DNA of 64,000 bases. Source: Bacteroidales bacterium. GTDB taxonomy: Bacteria > Bacteroidota > Bacteroidia > Bacteroidales > UBA12077. Both the position numbers and the translations under genes were made by a program. The notes beneath the pieces were generated by a model. The model worked only from the letters and a program-made list of their open reading frames with translations, searched no databases and was not told where the DNA came from. Below are positions 36,035 to 44,862 of this stretch, piece after piece (the stretch's first letter is position 1; every line of letters starts with the position of its first letter). Where the stretch lies: the NCBI GenBank assembly GCA_028282785.1, contig JANQHE010000005.1, positions 44,980 to 108,979 on the forward strand, written 5' to 3'.

Positions 36035-36627
36035 AAAGCCACCACTTTTGGTAGAGCTTGTTTACTATTATTTCCTTTTCCTCTGCTATCTAACCTATTC
36101 GTACGCCTGGGAATAGTATCTTAGAAAGAGTTTTTAATTGAATAATTCCTTTACCATTTGCTAAAGCTTACAAACTTGAAACTTTTGAATTGTTGTAGCA
36201 AAGCTCACGGTAAGGTGAATCTTTAATAATTGGAATGTTATACTTATTGGCAATTTTTATACGTTTTAACCTCTTTTCTTTGCTCATTGTAATGCCTGGG
36301 GTTTTGATAATCGGGTATGACATAAATAAACTTTATTTTCTTTCCAACACTTAGTTTTTTCAATATGTTCGCCAAACTGATTCGTACGTTCTTTTATGGC
36401 ATCAATAAAATCAGGTTCACCAACTGTTGGTCTGTACTGAAGGGCTAAAAAACCTCTATCTTGAAGTCCTTCTTTGGTTATTCGAGTAATATCTATGATT
36501 GGGAAAAGGCTCGGATCTGCAATCCTCCGACAAAAGAAATAATATTTCTGATCCTGGTATATTTTAAAAGTTCTCTTATTTCAGAGCTTTTTGTTCTTTT
36601 TGATAATTCTTAATATCCAATTTCCAT
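36035..36627 (-). pseudogene. Decayed PLP-dependent aminotransferase gene (2-aminoadipate/MocR-like)
   Basis: Pieces of one class I/II aminotransferase lie in order but in shifting frames on the minus strand. They are SSEIRELLKYTR...NIISFVGGL, then PDPSLFPIIDITRIT...ALQYRPTVGEPDFIDAIKERT, then KFIYVIPDYQNP, GITMSKEKRLKRIKIANKYN with IPIIKDSPYREL, and GKGIIQLKTLSKILFPGVRIG followed by a stop in place of Trp. Breaks include a stop at codon 6, a one-base loss at GGL/PDPS, a large internal deletion, and more shifts. The catalytic Lys segment (TLSKILFPG) is still readable. It is dead. Confidence 0.8.
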
Positions 36628-36647
36628 AATATCTAAATTAAGTTTTA

Positions 36648-36737
36648 TATGTATAGTTTCGCACAAGCTTTATCAGATATAAACCGAATTTTCTTGATGA
36701 TCGTCAAGTCTTTTCATTTAAGGACCGTATAACTTTG
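36648..36737 (+). promoter_or_regulatory. Direct repeat copy 2: Crp/Fnr-like site and -7 box for the CMD gene
   Basis: Bases 36,648-36,708 repeat 34,901-34,959. The palindrome TTGATGATCGTCAA is at 36,694-36,707. A perfect -7 TAACTTTG is at 36,730-36,737, centred 33 bases from the palindrome. That places the site near -40 of the start, as for class II activation by Crp/Fnr proteins. The first gene downstream is the CMD-family gene at 36,881. Confidence 0.65.
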
Positions 36738-36880
36738 CCTAAAGAAAAAACCAGGAAATAATGTAGTATGTAGATAAAGTTTTATTGGCGAGAGCAACTG
36801 GATATCTTGGAAAGTATAGGTTGAGGTCATTTTTTGAAGAACAAAAACAAAATATTTAATAAGCAATATAGCTAAAAATT

Positions 36881-37411
36881 ATGTCATTAATAAATTATGT
36901 AAAAAGAGAGGATGCGACAGGCCAGATTGCTGAGATCTATGATATGCTTGAACAACGAATCAAAGTTATACCCGATGTAGTACAATTTTATACTGCAAGT
37001 CCTGAATTATTTGGGAAGTTTATGAATTTTGTTGGTCATTACATTGATCATCCTGTACTGGATACTATTACAGTGTCTTACATAAGAATGCTCATCTCGT
37101 TTAAATCAAACGCTACGTATTGTGTGTTGTTGCAATCAGGTATTTTAAAGAGTTGTAATGTAACTGATGCAGACCTTGAAATAGCCAAAGAAGATTATAC
37201 TAAAGTAAAACTTGATGAGAAGAGTAAAGCCCTGGTTTGCTTTGTTCTGGACATGATGTTTGAGGAGCTCGAAAATGCAAAAGCACGAATTGAAAATCTG
37301 AAAGAATTTGGTTGGACTGAGAAAGACATTTTTGAAGCCAGTGTGGCGGGAGCTATACTGAAAGGTATGGTGAATGTTATAAAAGCTTTTGAAGTAAAGC
37401 CTGATTTTTAA
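36881..37411 (+). CDS. Carboxymuconolactone decarboxylase-like (AhpD-like) protein
   Basis: A 176-residue, all-helical protein of the CMD/AhpD-like superfamily. The N-terminal EDATGQIAEIYDMLEQR and the central FKSNATYCVLLQSGIL are typical. In AhpD this centre holds a CxxC redox pair and a His. Here only the second Cys (Cys81) is left and the first is Ala78, so peroxidase activity by the AhpD route is unlikely. Its promoter carries a Crp/Fnr-like palindrome. The next gene, a Cys-rich membrane protein, follows after 74 bases and may be co-transcribed. Confidence 0.75.
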   Translation: MSLINYVKREDATGQIAEIYDMLEQRIKVIPDVVQFYTASPELFGKFMNFVGHYIDHPVLDTITVSYIRMLISFKSNATYCVLLQSGILKSCNVTDADLEIAKEDYTKVKLDEKSKALVCFVLDMMFEELENAKARIENLKEFGWTEKDIFEASVAGAILKGMVNVIKAFEVKPDF

Positions 37412-37485
37412 TAAGTTTCTTATCTGTTAATAGAGCCAAAAAAAGGATTATTATTAAAGTAAATGTTACGTATAATTAAACAAAT

Positions 37486-38031
37486 ATGAAAATGAATGAC
37501 CTTAAAATCGATAGAACTTGTGTGCCATATCCAAAAAAAAGAATATACTGGTTGGTTACCTTACCTTATTTAATAGTTTTAATCGGAGTTACAGCATATT
37601 TGTGGAGTTATAATGTGAGTATTGCTATAACCTATTTCTCACTTTATTTAATCTCAACTTTATTGCATGGTTATGTTTGCTCATTTAGTGAATGTCCGTA
37701 TAAAGGAACTTTTTGCCCTGGAGCATTTGGGTGGTTTCCAGTCGGTAAGATTGCTGGCAAATTGAAGAAACCGGAAAAAAGAAATGACAAGGTAATTGGT
37801 ATTGTATTCATGTCTATCATGTTATGTATTTTAGGTATATTCGTATTACCATTATATTGGATAAGTAAACAGGGATTAATATTTAGCATAGCATACGGAA
37901 TTTTTATTATCGTTCATTTTTTCTTTTTTGTGATTTTTGTTTGTCCCAAATGCGCAGGTAGAGGAAACTGTCCAACAGCAAAACTTTCTGATTCTCTGAA
38001 TAAAAAGTTATTCAAGAAAAGTATTCTGTAA
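37486..38031 (+). CDS. Four-helix membrane protein with cysteine clusters
   Basis: A 181-residue membrane protein with helices at about residues 22-41, 44-62, 103-121 and 130-152. Two Cys-rich segments face the same side: CSFSECPYKGTFCPG after helix 2 and CPKCAGRGNCP after helix 4. Together they could bind a metal or an Fe-S cluster. I do not recognise the family and claim no function. It follows the CMD gene and may share its Crp/Fnr-like promoter, which would suit a redox role. Confidence 0.7.
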   Translation: MKMNDLKIDRTCVPYPKKRIYWLVTLPYLIVLIGVTAYLWSYNVSIAITYFSLYLISTLLHGYVCSFSECPYKGTFCPGAFGWFPVGKIAGKLKKPEKRNDKVIGIVFMSIMLCILGIFVLPLYWISKQGLIFSIAYGIFIIVHFFFFVIFVCPKCAGRGNCPTAKLSDSLNKKLFKKSIL

Positions 38032-38441
38032 CTTTTAAGGATATAATAATTAAAGATAAAAAAATATTAATCTCGATATCATTAGTATTTTATTTTGTTT
38101 GTTAAAGATTGCCACCTTAGCTTTTATAATAATTTTTTTCTTTCGAGTAATTCTTTCAACCGATCGACCAGAGAAGCTTGTAATTGAAAAAGCAGTAAAT
38201 ATTGTCTCGATTTAGAATATTTAACCTCAATTTTTCAAACAACAGAAATAAGATCAGGCTTAAGATCTTTAAATCGGTCCGGTTAGAACTTACCACTTGT
38301 TGCTTCTTCTAAAAAACATAGCACTGGCATGTAATGTTCTTAATTGGTTTTATACTCTTTTTTATCGGATAATTGTAATATATATTTTTTTTAGCTGTTT
38401 TTGCTGCCCGGTGAATTTATAAAATGGAACTTCTAAAACTT
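38032..38441. other. Intergenic region with faint gene remains
   Basis: About 400 bases between convergent genes. A minus-strand stretch near 38,110-38,190 reads QASLVDRLKELLERKK, coding-like but isolated and surrounded by stops. Nothing else is seen. Confidence 0.35.
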
Positions 38442-39287
38442 TCATTGCGATCTATTTATCGTTGTACAAAAGGTAACATCATCGCTTTCATAACCATCGC
38501 CTGACGGGATTATGTTTTGATGGTAAGCAATATCATTAAAATCGTATTTTTCGAGAATTTCTTTTAAATCTGTATTAGAAAAGAAATGATTCCAGAATCG
38601 ATAAATTTTGGTGTTTTCTTCTTCTATAATTATATGCTGGTATAAAACAACCTTTTCGTTTTCATATAAGTAAGATTCGGATAAAGCCAAATAAGGTTTT
38701 TCGCTCCAGAACCCTTGTTTAGAAACTTTCCAGTTTTTAAGACTTACTTTACTTTCCAGATTATTATCATTTAGAACATCAAAAATAAAAAGCCCTCCTG
38801 GTTTAAGTACTTTTTTTATTTTCATAAGTAATTGTTCTCTTTCACCTGGTAAAAGAGGTCCAAAATCTGCAAATATCAGCATTACCAAATCAAATTCATT
38901 TTCTGTTAAATTCAACTGTGTATAATCTTTGTTCAGATACCTGATATCAAGGTTCTTTTTATGGGCTTCTTCGGTGGCATGGATAATCGAATTTTTAGAA
39001 AAGTCGACTCCGGTAACCTGATGACCCTTTTGAGCTAATATTTCCGTATATAAACCTGGCCCACATCCTAAATCAAGAATATTTAATTTTTCTTTATCAA
39101 ATTGGGAAAGTATCCAGTCTATTGTTTTTCTAATGGTTTCCGGTTTTCTGCTGGCCAAATCGGTCTGATCACTTAAATGAACCTCCAAAAGTTGTTTGGA
39201 AATATGCGGATCTGTCCACATAATTGCATTACCTGGTTCGTACAGTTTTGGTTTTTGGGTATATTCAGCAATTTCGTTAATTTTCAT
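38442..39287 (-). CDS. SAM-dependent class I methyltransferase
   Basis: About 281 residues. Motif I for SAM binding is NILDLGCGPGLYTEIL, with the acidic motif VTGVDFSKNSI and then NEFDLVMLIFADFGPL and the post-motif VLKPGGLFIFDVL. The substrate is unknown. I chose ATG 39,287 (MKINEIAEYTQ) over an upstream ATG that adds 13 residues. A perfect -7 TAATTTTG (39,324-39,331, minus strand) and a Crp/Fnr-like palindrome 33 bases further upstream form a clear promoter. Confidence 0.88.
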   Translation of the reverse strand: MKINEIAEYTQKPKLYEPGNAIMWTDPHISKQLLEVHLSDQTDLASRKPETIRKTIDWILSQFDKEKLNILDLGCGPGLYTEILAQKGHQVTGVDFSKNSIIHATEEAHKKNLDIRYLNKDYTQLNLTENEFDLVMLIFADFGPLLPGEREQLLMKIKKVLKPGGLFIFDVLNDNNLESKVSLKNWKVSKQGFWSEKPYLALSESYLYENEKVVLYQHIIIEEENTKIYRFWNHFFSNTDLKEILEKYDFNDIAYHQNIIPSGDGYESDDVTFCTTINRSQ

Positions 39288-39323
39288 AATACTAATTTTT
39301 ATAAGATCAGTTATACTTAAGAT

Positions 39324-39367
39324 CAAAATTAGTTAATTATCCATGTGTTTTTTTTGACTTTCATCAA
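39324..39367 (-). promoter_or_regulatory. Crp/Fnr-like site and -7 box of the methyltransferase gene
   Basis: TTGACTTTCATCAA (39,354-39,367) fits TTGAY-N4-RTCAA. On the minus strand the -7 TAATTTTG (39,324-39,331) is centred exactly 33 bases from it, the same spacing as at 36,694. The palindrome also lies 95 bases before nudC on the plus strand and might affect it. Confidence 0.65.
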
Positions 39368-39462
39368 AAAGTTGGGATTTAATTAGATTATAAAATACAT
39401 TAATTTTACTCAGAATGTTTTAATATCTAACTTCGTATAAGAAAATTAAAACCGTAGTAAAA

Positions 39463-40296
39463 ATGATTCAGGATATTTACCCGCACTGTTTAAATAATGA
39501 TTTTCATAAGAATGGAGATATCAATGACAATGATTTAGTTCTATATTTTAAGGATAAATCTTTTTTGTTAAAAACAAAGGGTGATGAGTTTGAATTACCT
39601 TGTAAAAAAGATTTTACTGAAATAGCAAATGATACAAATAGTACTTTTCTATTTACATTAAATGATGTCCCTTGTTTTTTGATTTGGGATAAGTTGAACT
39701 CGGACAGGCCCGGTTTCATTTTTAAAGAGATTGATTTTTTTAGGTATACCAATCAGCAGGAAGTTGCTTGGGTAAGTATGGTAGGATTTCACTTAAAAGA
39801 TTGGTATACACAAAATAGATTTTGTGGAAAATGCGGGACGAAGACTCAACAAAAATCGGATGAAAGAGCTTTGGAATGTAATAACTGTAATACAGTTATT
39901 TATCCTAGAATTTCACCTGCAGTTATTGCCGCTATTGTTTGTAATGATAAAATACTTCTTGCTCGTGGGGCAAATTGGCCGGAAGATTGGTATTCTTGTG
40001 TTGCCGGATATGTTGATGTGGGCGAATCTCTGGAAGAAGCATTAATACGTGAGGTTAAAGAGGAAGTAGGTATAAATATAAAGAATATCCGTTACTATAA
40101 AAGTCAACCATGGCCATTATCGGGTTCTATGATGATTGGTTTTGTAGCCGAAGCAGATGATACACAACCAATAGTGATTGATAAAAAAGAAATTGTCGAT
40201 GCCAGATGGTTTAGCAGGTCAGAGCTTCCTAAATATTCTTCGCGTATTAGTATAGCCGGTGACATGATTGAAAAATTTGATAAAGGAGATTTGTAG
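39463..40296 (+). CDS. nudC: NAD(+) diphosphatase / RNA decapping enzyme NudC
   Basis: A 277-residue Nudix hydrolase of the NudC type, which splits NADH to NMNH and AMP and removes NAD caps from RNA. The zinc ribbon has four Cys in FCGKCGTKTQ...LECNNCN. The Nudix box reads GYVDVGESLEEALIREVKEEVG with the catalytic Glu residues intact. The NudC-specific SQPWPLSGSMMIGF follows. N-terminal domain and length are normal. It is divergent from the methyltransferase gene with a shared 175-base control region. Confidence 0.95.
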   Translation: MIQDIYPHCLNNDFHKNGDINDNDLVLYFKDKSFLLKTKGDEFELPCKKDFTEIANDTNSTFLFTLNDVPCFLIWDKLNSDRPGFIFKEIDFFRYTNQQEVAWVSMVGFHLKDWYTQNRFCGKCGTKTQQKSDERALECNNCNTVIYPRISPAVIAAIVCNDKILLARGANWPEDWYSCVAGYVDVGESLEEALIREVKEEVGINIKNIRYYKSQPWPLSGSMMIGFVAEADDTQPIVIDKKEIVDARWFSRSELPKYSSRISIAGDMIEKFDKGDL

Positions 40297-40356
40297 TTCT
40301 ATTTTCTAGCATCAAAATGTCCCTTTAAGAAAGAAGGATGACTTTTTGTGTTTTAA

Positions 40357-40560
40357 CTACCAACGGGCATCCTTAAAATTCTTGGGATCAAATATACTGG
40401 AATCCAATGTTTCAGGAAAGTCCATATCGAAGTATTCTTCGATCATGATAGGTTTTCCATTATTCAGGAATATTACTTTTGTAGCAATATATTTACCCTT
40501 TACCATTTTAAAGTTATCGAACATAGCTTCATTGTACCGACTATGATTATAATTAATCAT
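40357..40560 (-). pseudogene. Fragment of an outer-membrane lipoprotein-sorting (LolA-like) protein
   Basis: A 67-codon frame that looks like the last part of a LolA/DUF-type beta protein: MVKGKYIATKVIFLNNGKPIMIEEYFDMDFPETLDSSIFDPKNF. Proteins of that family end with such strands and an ExxF(D)P motif. The frame has no signal peptide or N-terminal half, so it is probably a remnant. It might also be a small intact gene of another family. A hairpin (AGCCAA/TTGGCT) with T-run lies just beyond its 5' side at 40,569-40,590. Confidence 0.35.
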
Positions 40561-40660
40561 TTTAATAAAAAGCCAACAGGTTGGCTATTATTTTTTGTAA
40601 ATCCGTTGCCATAATACTTTGCTTATTATGTGAAAATTATAAAATTTAATCATTGATAAA

Positions 40661-40697
40661 TTGACAATAGTCAAAAAATAAAAAAATGTTATTTTTG
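40661..40697 (+). promoter_or_regulatory. Crp/Fnr-like site and -7 box upstream of the 40.9 kb methyltransferase
   Basis: TTGACAATAGTCAA (40,661-40,674) is a perfect TTGAC-N4-GTCAA palindrome. The -7 TATTTTTG at 40,690-40,697 is centred 26 bases away, closer than the 33 bases of the other three sites. The leader before the gene would be about 200 bases. Confidence 0.55.
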
Positions 40698-40907
40698 CCC
40701 TAACTAAAAACTTTGGATGTTTAAATTTAAGAAGGATTCGGTGAAGTAAATAAGCTTTGGGTAAAGCCTAAGCTTATCCATTAATGATACTCTGGCATAT
40801 TCTTGCCCGAGTTATTTTCATATATTTATATTAATAACAAATGGAAGTATGGCAAAGAATAATTTGTATTCAGATGCGATAACTTTAATATAAAAAAAAA
40901 TAAAATC

Positions 40908-41681
40908 ATGAGTAGCGAAAATAAATCAATTCACGAATTCGACTTAAACTTAATTTGTGAATATTATTCAAACGTGGAAAGACAAGGGCCGGGAAGCCCT
41001 GAGATAACTATTAAGGCATTAAGCTTTATTGAAGGCCTTACCGATGAATCTGGTATTGTAGACCTTGGATGCGGAACTGGTGGCCAAACCATGGTGTTGG
41101 GACAGCATGCGCCTGGAAAGATTACAGGTATTGATCTGTTTCCCGTTTTTATAAACCTATTTAATTCCAATGCCAAAAGGCTGAATCTTCAGGATAAAGT
41201 AAAAGGAATTGTTGGTTCCATGGAAGAGCTTCCTTTTCAGAAAGAAGAATTAGATTTGATTTGGTCAGAAGGTGCAATATATAATATTGGATTTGAACGG
41301 GGGCTTAATGAATGGCGAAAATTACTGAAAACCGGTGGATATATTGCAGTTTCGGAAGTATCGTGGTTTACAGATGAACGGCCAAAAGAAATAGATGAAT
41401 TTTGGATGGATGCTTATCCTGAAATAGGCACTATACCCAATAAGGTTGCGATCATGCAAAAAGCCGGATATGTTCCGGTTGCAACTTTTATTTTACCTGA
41501 AAATTGTTGGACAGAGCATTTCTACGATCCACAAGTTTCAGCGCAAGAGGCCTTTCTGAATAAAAATGCAGGTAATAAAGCTGCCGAAGAATTCATAGCA
41601 AATCAACAACATGAAACTCAATTATATTACAAGTATAAAGAGTATTATGGCTATGTATTCTATATCGGGAAGAAGATTTAA
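40908..41681 (+). CDS. SAM-dependent methyltransferase
   Basis: A 257-residue class I methyltransferase. Motif I is [18 protein letters not shown], then [11 protein letters not shown], then [21 protein letters not shown] and [15 protein letters not shown]. The [22 protein letters not shown] block is typical of a group of small-molecule methyltransferases of uncertain substrate. The start ATG follows an A-rich leader. A Crp/Fnr-like palindrome lies upstream. A bidirectional hairpin separates it from the EFR1 gene. Confidence 0.87.
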   Translation: MSSENKSIHEFDLNLICEYYSNVERQGPGSPEITIKALSFIEGLTDESGIVDLGCGTGGQTMVLGQHAPGKITGIDLFPVFINLFNSNAKRLNLQDKVKGIVGSMEELPFQKEELDLIWSEGAIYNIGFERGLNEWRKLLKTGGYIAVSEVSWFTDERPKEIDEFWMDAYPEIGTIPNKVAIMQKAGYVPVATFILPENCWTEHFYDPQVSAQEAFLNKNAGNKAAEEFIANQQHETQLYYKYKEYYGYVFYIGKKI

Positions 41682-41694
41682 TAAATCATAAAAA

Positions 41695-41718
41695 ATGGGT
41701 GTTCGTTACGGGGCACCC
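41695..41718. terminator. Bidirectional hairpin between convergent genes
   Basis: GGGTG / CACCC arms with A-rich and T-rich flanks lie in the 38-base gap between the methyltransferase and EFR1 stops. It probably ends both transcripts. Confidence 0.55.
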
Positions 41719-41719
41719 G

Positions 41720-42544
41720 TTATTTATACAGAGTTTTGCGTTCTTTTGGTTTAAAGCTTGGCTCACGATATTTATTTTTTCCTATAGTATTTCCTCCCTG
41801 CATTTGATAGATTGATTCTGTAGGGCAGAAGTTAACGCATCTCATACATTGTTCACAGGTTTTACTCCAAAAAGGTTTTTTATTGTTGATTCGAATGCTA
41901 TTTGTTGGACAGATTTTAGCACAAAGTTGACACCCGTTGCAACTACTATATACCCTGAACAACCTCCACATATTTTGAATGCCTAAGTATTTGAACATGT
42001 AATAATTCCAATAAAACTTGATTTCTGAATATTTTTTGGGATAGTTAAAGTTATGGTGCTTTTTTACACCACTCAAAATGTTTCTTGCAATTTTCTGAGT
42101 TTTATATACACCTTGATTGATAATTTCTATTGCTTCTTCTTTCGAAGGAGGATATGGTGGTTTGGGTGAAGTCGTCCAGTTTATAGGCATTTGAATCACA
42201 TCAGAATATATAATTTCACAATTCTTTTTTTTTAAGATCCGTTTACACTCTGTTATTGCTAATCCCGCTTCATCCAAAGCACCGGCAGTAATTAAAACAA
42301 ATACCTTCTGTTGCTCTTTAAACCTTGTAATTTCTCGTAAATATTTGTTGCATATTCTTGGTATACCAAATGCGTAAACAGGAAAACAAAAACCTATTAA
42401 ATCAGAACCAGGTAAAACTGTCTCATTTCTTGAAATTTCGGAAATGCTAATGGTATTAACTGATTCGGCAAATATTTCACCACAGGTTTTTAAAATCTTC
42501 AGAGAGTTTCCCGTTCCGGTAAAATACTTCAACTCTATTTTCAT
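41720..42544 (-). CDS. EFR1-type ferrodoxin (flavodoxin-fold plus 2[4Fe-4S])
   Basis: A 274-residue EFR1-family protein. The N-terminal flavodoxin-like domain (about residues 1-165) begins YFTGTGNSLKI, the FMN phosphate loop, and has DLIGFCFPVYAFGIP and VLITAGALDEAGLA. The C-terminal ferredoxin domain has two clusters of Cys: CNGCQLCAKICPTNSI and CEQCMRCVNFCPTESI, enough for two 4Fe-4S clusters. Such proteins carry electrons in anaerobes, with unknown partners. Read toward the methyltransferase. Confidence 0.92.
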   Translation of the reverse strand: MKIELKYFTGTGNSLKILKTCGEIFAESVNTISISEISRNETVLPGSDLIGFCFPVYAFGIPRICNKYLREITRFKEQQKVFVLITAGALDEAGLAITECKRILKKKNCEIIYSDVIQMPINWTTSPKPPYPPSKEEAIEIINQGVYKTQKIARNILSGVKKHHNFNYPKKYSEIKFYWNYYMFKYLGIQNMWRLFRVYSSCNGCQLCAKICPTNSIRINNKKPFWSKTCEQCMRCVNFCPTESIYQMQGGNTIGKNKYREPSFKPKERKTLYK

Positions 42545-42579
42545 GTTATCGGAACTATTAATAGATGAAAAAATGAATT

Positions 42580-43383
42580 TTAACCTATATTTCCACCGAT
42601 TCTACTATAGTAACATTCAGGTTTCCAGTAAATACTCTTACCTAGAATCATTTTTTTTCCTTTTATTTCAGGTTTGCTAAAGCCGTTCTCTCGTAAAAAA
42701 TTAATTCCTGTTTTATTCTCTTCAGGTAACACTGCTTTATTTACTTTCCCATGTTTTAGTTTAAGTAATTCTATCCCTGCCTTAGAATCTTTTGCAGATA
42801 CCAGCCCTTCTCCTAAATCCGGAATATAGAATCCTTTTATTTCGCCATTTTCTTTATACACCATAGAATTTTTAATATGACTTTCAATTAAACGCATTCT
42901 ATCTTCTCCGGATATCTCTTTATCTAATTCCAGGATTTTTGAATAATAATCATGTTGGTATGGTATAATATCATTTGAGATTTCTGTTTGCTTCCAGGGG
43001 TTTTCTCTCTTAAGGCTCAGGTAATTGGAAATAACTTTAAAACCTAGTTTTTTATATACCGGCTCTCCCATTGCTGTTGCTATTAATAAAACAGTTTCTA
43101 TTGATTTCTTTTCCAGGTCGTCAATTAAGTATTTTGTTATTTTATATCCAATTCCCTGATTGCGGAAATTTTTATCAACTATAATATGAGCTAACCAGGC
43201 AGTATTTTTTAACACAATGGATGCGCCAACACCAATCAATTTATTTTCTACAATTACTTTATATGGATAACAATAATCGTTATCTAAATAAAACTGAAAA
43301 TTATCGGTTATATCTGACCAACCTTCTGGCTGTAATAATTTTATTTGTTCAAAATCTTCTTGTTTTATAGCTTCGGTTATCAT
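42580..43383 (-). CDS. GNAT family N-acetyltransferase, two-domain
   Basis: A 267-residue protein. The N-terminal GNAT fold has the acetyl-CoA loop in VDKNFRNQGIGYKITKYLI (R/Q-x-x-G-x-G/A pattern) at about residues 72-90 and YKKLGFKVISNYLSL later. The C-terminal half (about 140-267) is a second, weaker GNAT-like domain (LLKLKHGKVNKAVLPEENKTGINFLRENGF), as in the GCN5/DUF5613 type. Substrate unknown. The next gene upstream is also a GNAT, 49 bases away, so the pair may share a promoter with EFR1 as the last gene. Confidence 0.85.
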   Translation of the reverse strand: MITEAIKQEDFEQIKLLQPEGWSDITDNFQFYLDNDYCYPYKVIVENKLIGVGASIVLKNTAWLAHIIVDKNFRNQGIGYKITKYLIDDLEKKSIETVLLIATAMGEPVYKKLGFKVISNYLSLKRENPWKQTEISNDIIPYQHDYYSKILELDKEISGEDRMRLIESHIKNSMVYKENGEIKGFYIPDLGEGLVSAKDSKAGIELLKLKHGKVNKAVLPEENKTGINFLRENGFSKPEIKGKKMILGKSIYWKPECYYSRIGGNIG

Positions 43384-43432
43384 TTCTTATATTTTTATTG
43401 TGATATATGATTTGAAGTAATTTATCTTTTAA

Positions 43433-43933
43433 TTAAAATTCATCAGATAATTTTTCTAAAGATTCTTCTGTTAAACGGTATACTGTCCATTCATCCATCG
43501 CTTCTGCACCACATCTTTTATAAAATTCAATTGATTTTGTATTCCAATCTAAACACCACCACTCAACTCTTTCACAATTTCTTTCAATTGCAAGTTTGCC
43601 AAGATAAGACAGCATTGTTTTACCAATGCCGAGTTTACGGTACTCTGGTTTAACAAATAAATCTTCTAAATAAATGCCCGGTTTTCCTAAAAAAGTAGAA
43701 AAATTATGAAAAAATAAAGCAAATGCTACTGCTTCATTGTTATATTCACCAATAATTACTTCGGCAGCTTTACTTTTAAAAAGCGAATTATATAAAATAG
43801 TTTCATCTGTAGTAACTTGGTGCGCTAATTTTTCATATGCAGCTAATTCTTTGATAAATTGAAGAATGAGCTGGACGTCTTTTTCAACAGCAAACCTAAT
43901 AATAAAACCAGGTATTTTCGTTGTAATTTTCAT
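43433..43933 (-). CDS. GNAT family N-acetyltransferase (spermidine-acetyltransferase-like)
   Basis: A 166-residue single GNAT domain. The N-terminus is FIIRFAVEKDVQLILQFIKELAAYEKL. The acetyl-CoA loop is VKPEYRKLGIGKTMLSYLGKLA, and the late motif is RVEWWCLDWNTKSIEFYKRCGAEAMDEWTVYRL. The ELAAYEKL and DWN..SIxFYxxxGA blocks match the SSAT-like group that acetylates polyamines or related amines. It is the first of two GNAT genes on this strand. Confidence 0.9.
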   Translation of the reverse strand: MKITTKIPGFIIRFAVEKDVQLILQFIKELAAYEKLAHQVTTDETILYNSLFKSKAAEVIIGEYNNEAVAFALFFHNFSTFLGKPGIYLEDLFVKPEYRKLGIGKTMLSYLGKLAIERNCERVEWWCLDWNTKSIEFYKRCGAEAMDEWTVYRLTEESLEKLSDEF

Positions 43934-43981
43934 AGGCTAAGTTTAAGATTAAAGTCACAAGTTAAGTATTTAACTTTGAAA

Positions 43982-44110
43982 TCAAAGATTTTGCTTTTTA
44001 AACTCTTTTAGCCATGGGGTCCAATCGCTACATCCGTTTTTTTCGGCTGTATAGGCAGCTTTCTCAAAATCGTAGTTAATTGAAACTTGTTCAATTGTTC
44101 TTTGATTTTT
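43982..44110 (-). pseudogene. C-terminal gene remnant, family unknown
   Basis: A minus-strand frame of about 42 codons ends NGCSDWTPWLKEFKKQNL and a stop. It reads as the tail of a protein, but no N-terminal part is present and I cannot name the family. It lies just upstream of the GNAT gene. Confidence 0.3.
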
Positions 44111-44182
44111 ATTTTAATCAAATAACGTAATTTTAAATTTCAAAATTCTTGATGTTTGTTAAGAAAAAAGATAGGTTAGTGT

Positions 44183-44698
44183 TTGTATAATGGTGATACT
44201 TTACAGACCGATAATAATTTTGAAATGTCCTGGATGCCATCATCATTTTCTGATAGCAATGGTATGATCCATAATGGATCTTCGATTGGATTTAGTTTCT
44301 ACGGGATTAATAAATTGAGTGGAAAAATAGATTATAAAATAAAAACAAACTCGTATACCTTTTCATCGCCTGCAATTAATAATAAAGTGGCATATGTAGG
44401 TTCGACTAACGGCAGATTATATGGGATTGGTCTGTATCAAAAGAAGGTTGTTTATTTGAGAGTTTTTAACGGAAGGCGCAAAAACTCATACCATTAAAAT
44501 TTATAATACTGAGGGAGTATCAGAGGTAGAAATATTCAGAGCTAAATTAAGAGAGATAAAGGTTGGTAATTATCAGAAACTTTATGATTTTTACAAAAAA
44601 AGTTTTCAATCGGGAGAGGCTATTTTGTCTCTCCGGTAATTCAGGATGGGATTATTTATTTTGGAAACTGTGATGGAAGTATTTATGTAATAGGAAAT
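44183..44698 (+). pseudogene. Broken PQQ-type beta-propeller gene
   Basis: Typical PQQ/outer-membrane propeller strands occur in order but in different frames: GINKLSGKIDYKIKTNSYTF and SSPAINNKVAYVGSTNGRLYGI in one, EFLTEGAKTHTIKIYN-like residues in another, and SPVIQDGIIYFGNCDGSIYVIG in a third. At least two frameshifts (about 44,450 and 44,620) break it. The start and the end of a full propeller are missing. Confidence 0.75.
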
Positions 44699-44862
44699 AT
44701 AAATTTCTCCCTTGAACACAACTTCTGAGTATTTTTCGGATTTGCTGATTAATATTCCACACTTTTCATTAATATTCGGCATTATCATTAGATTTATTTT
44801 AATACTAAACTATGCTTAATCATAACCCAAAATATTGATACTCATCCGGATTTTTTTTTTAC

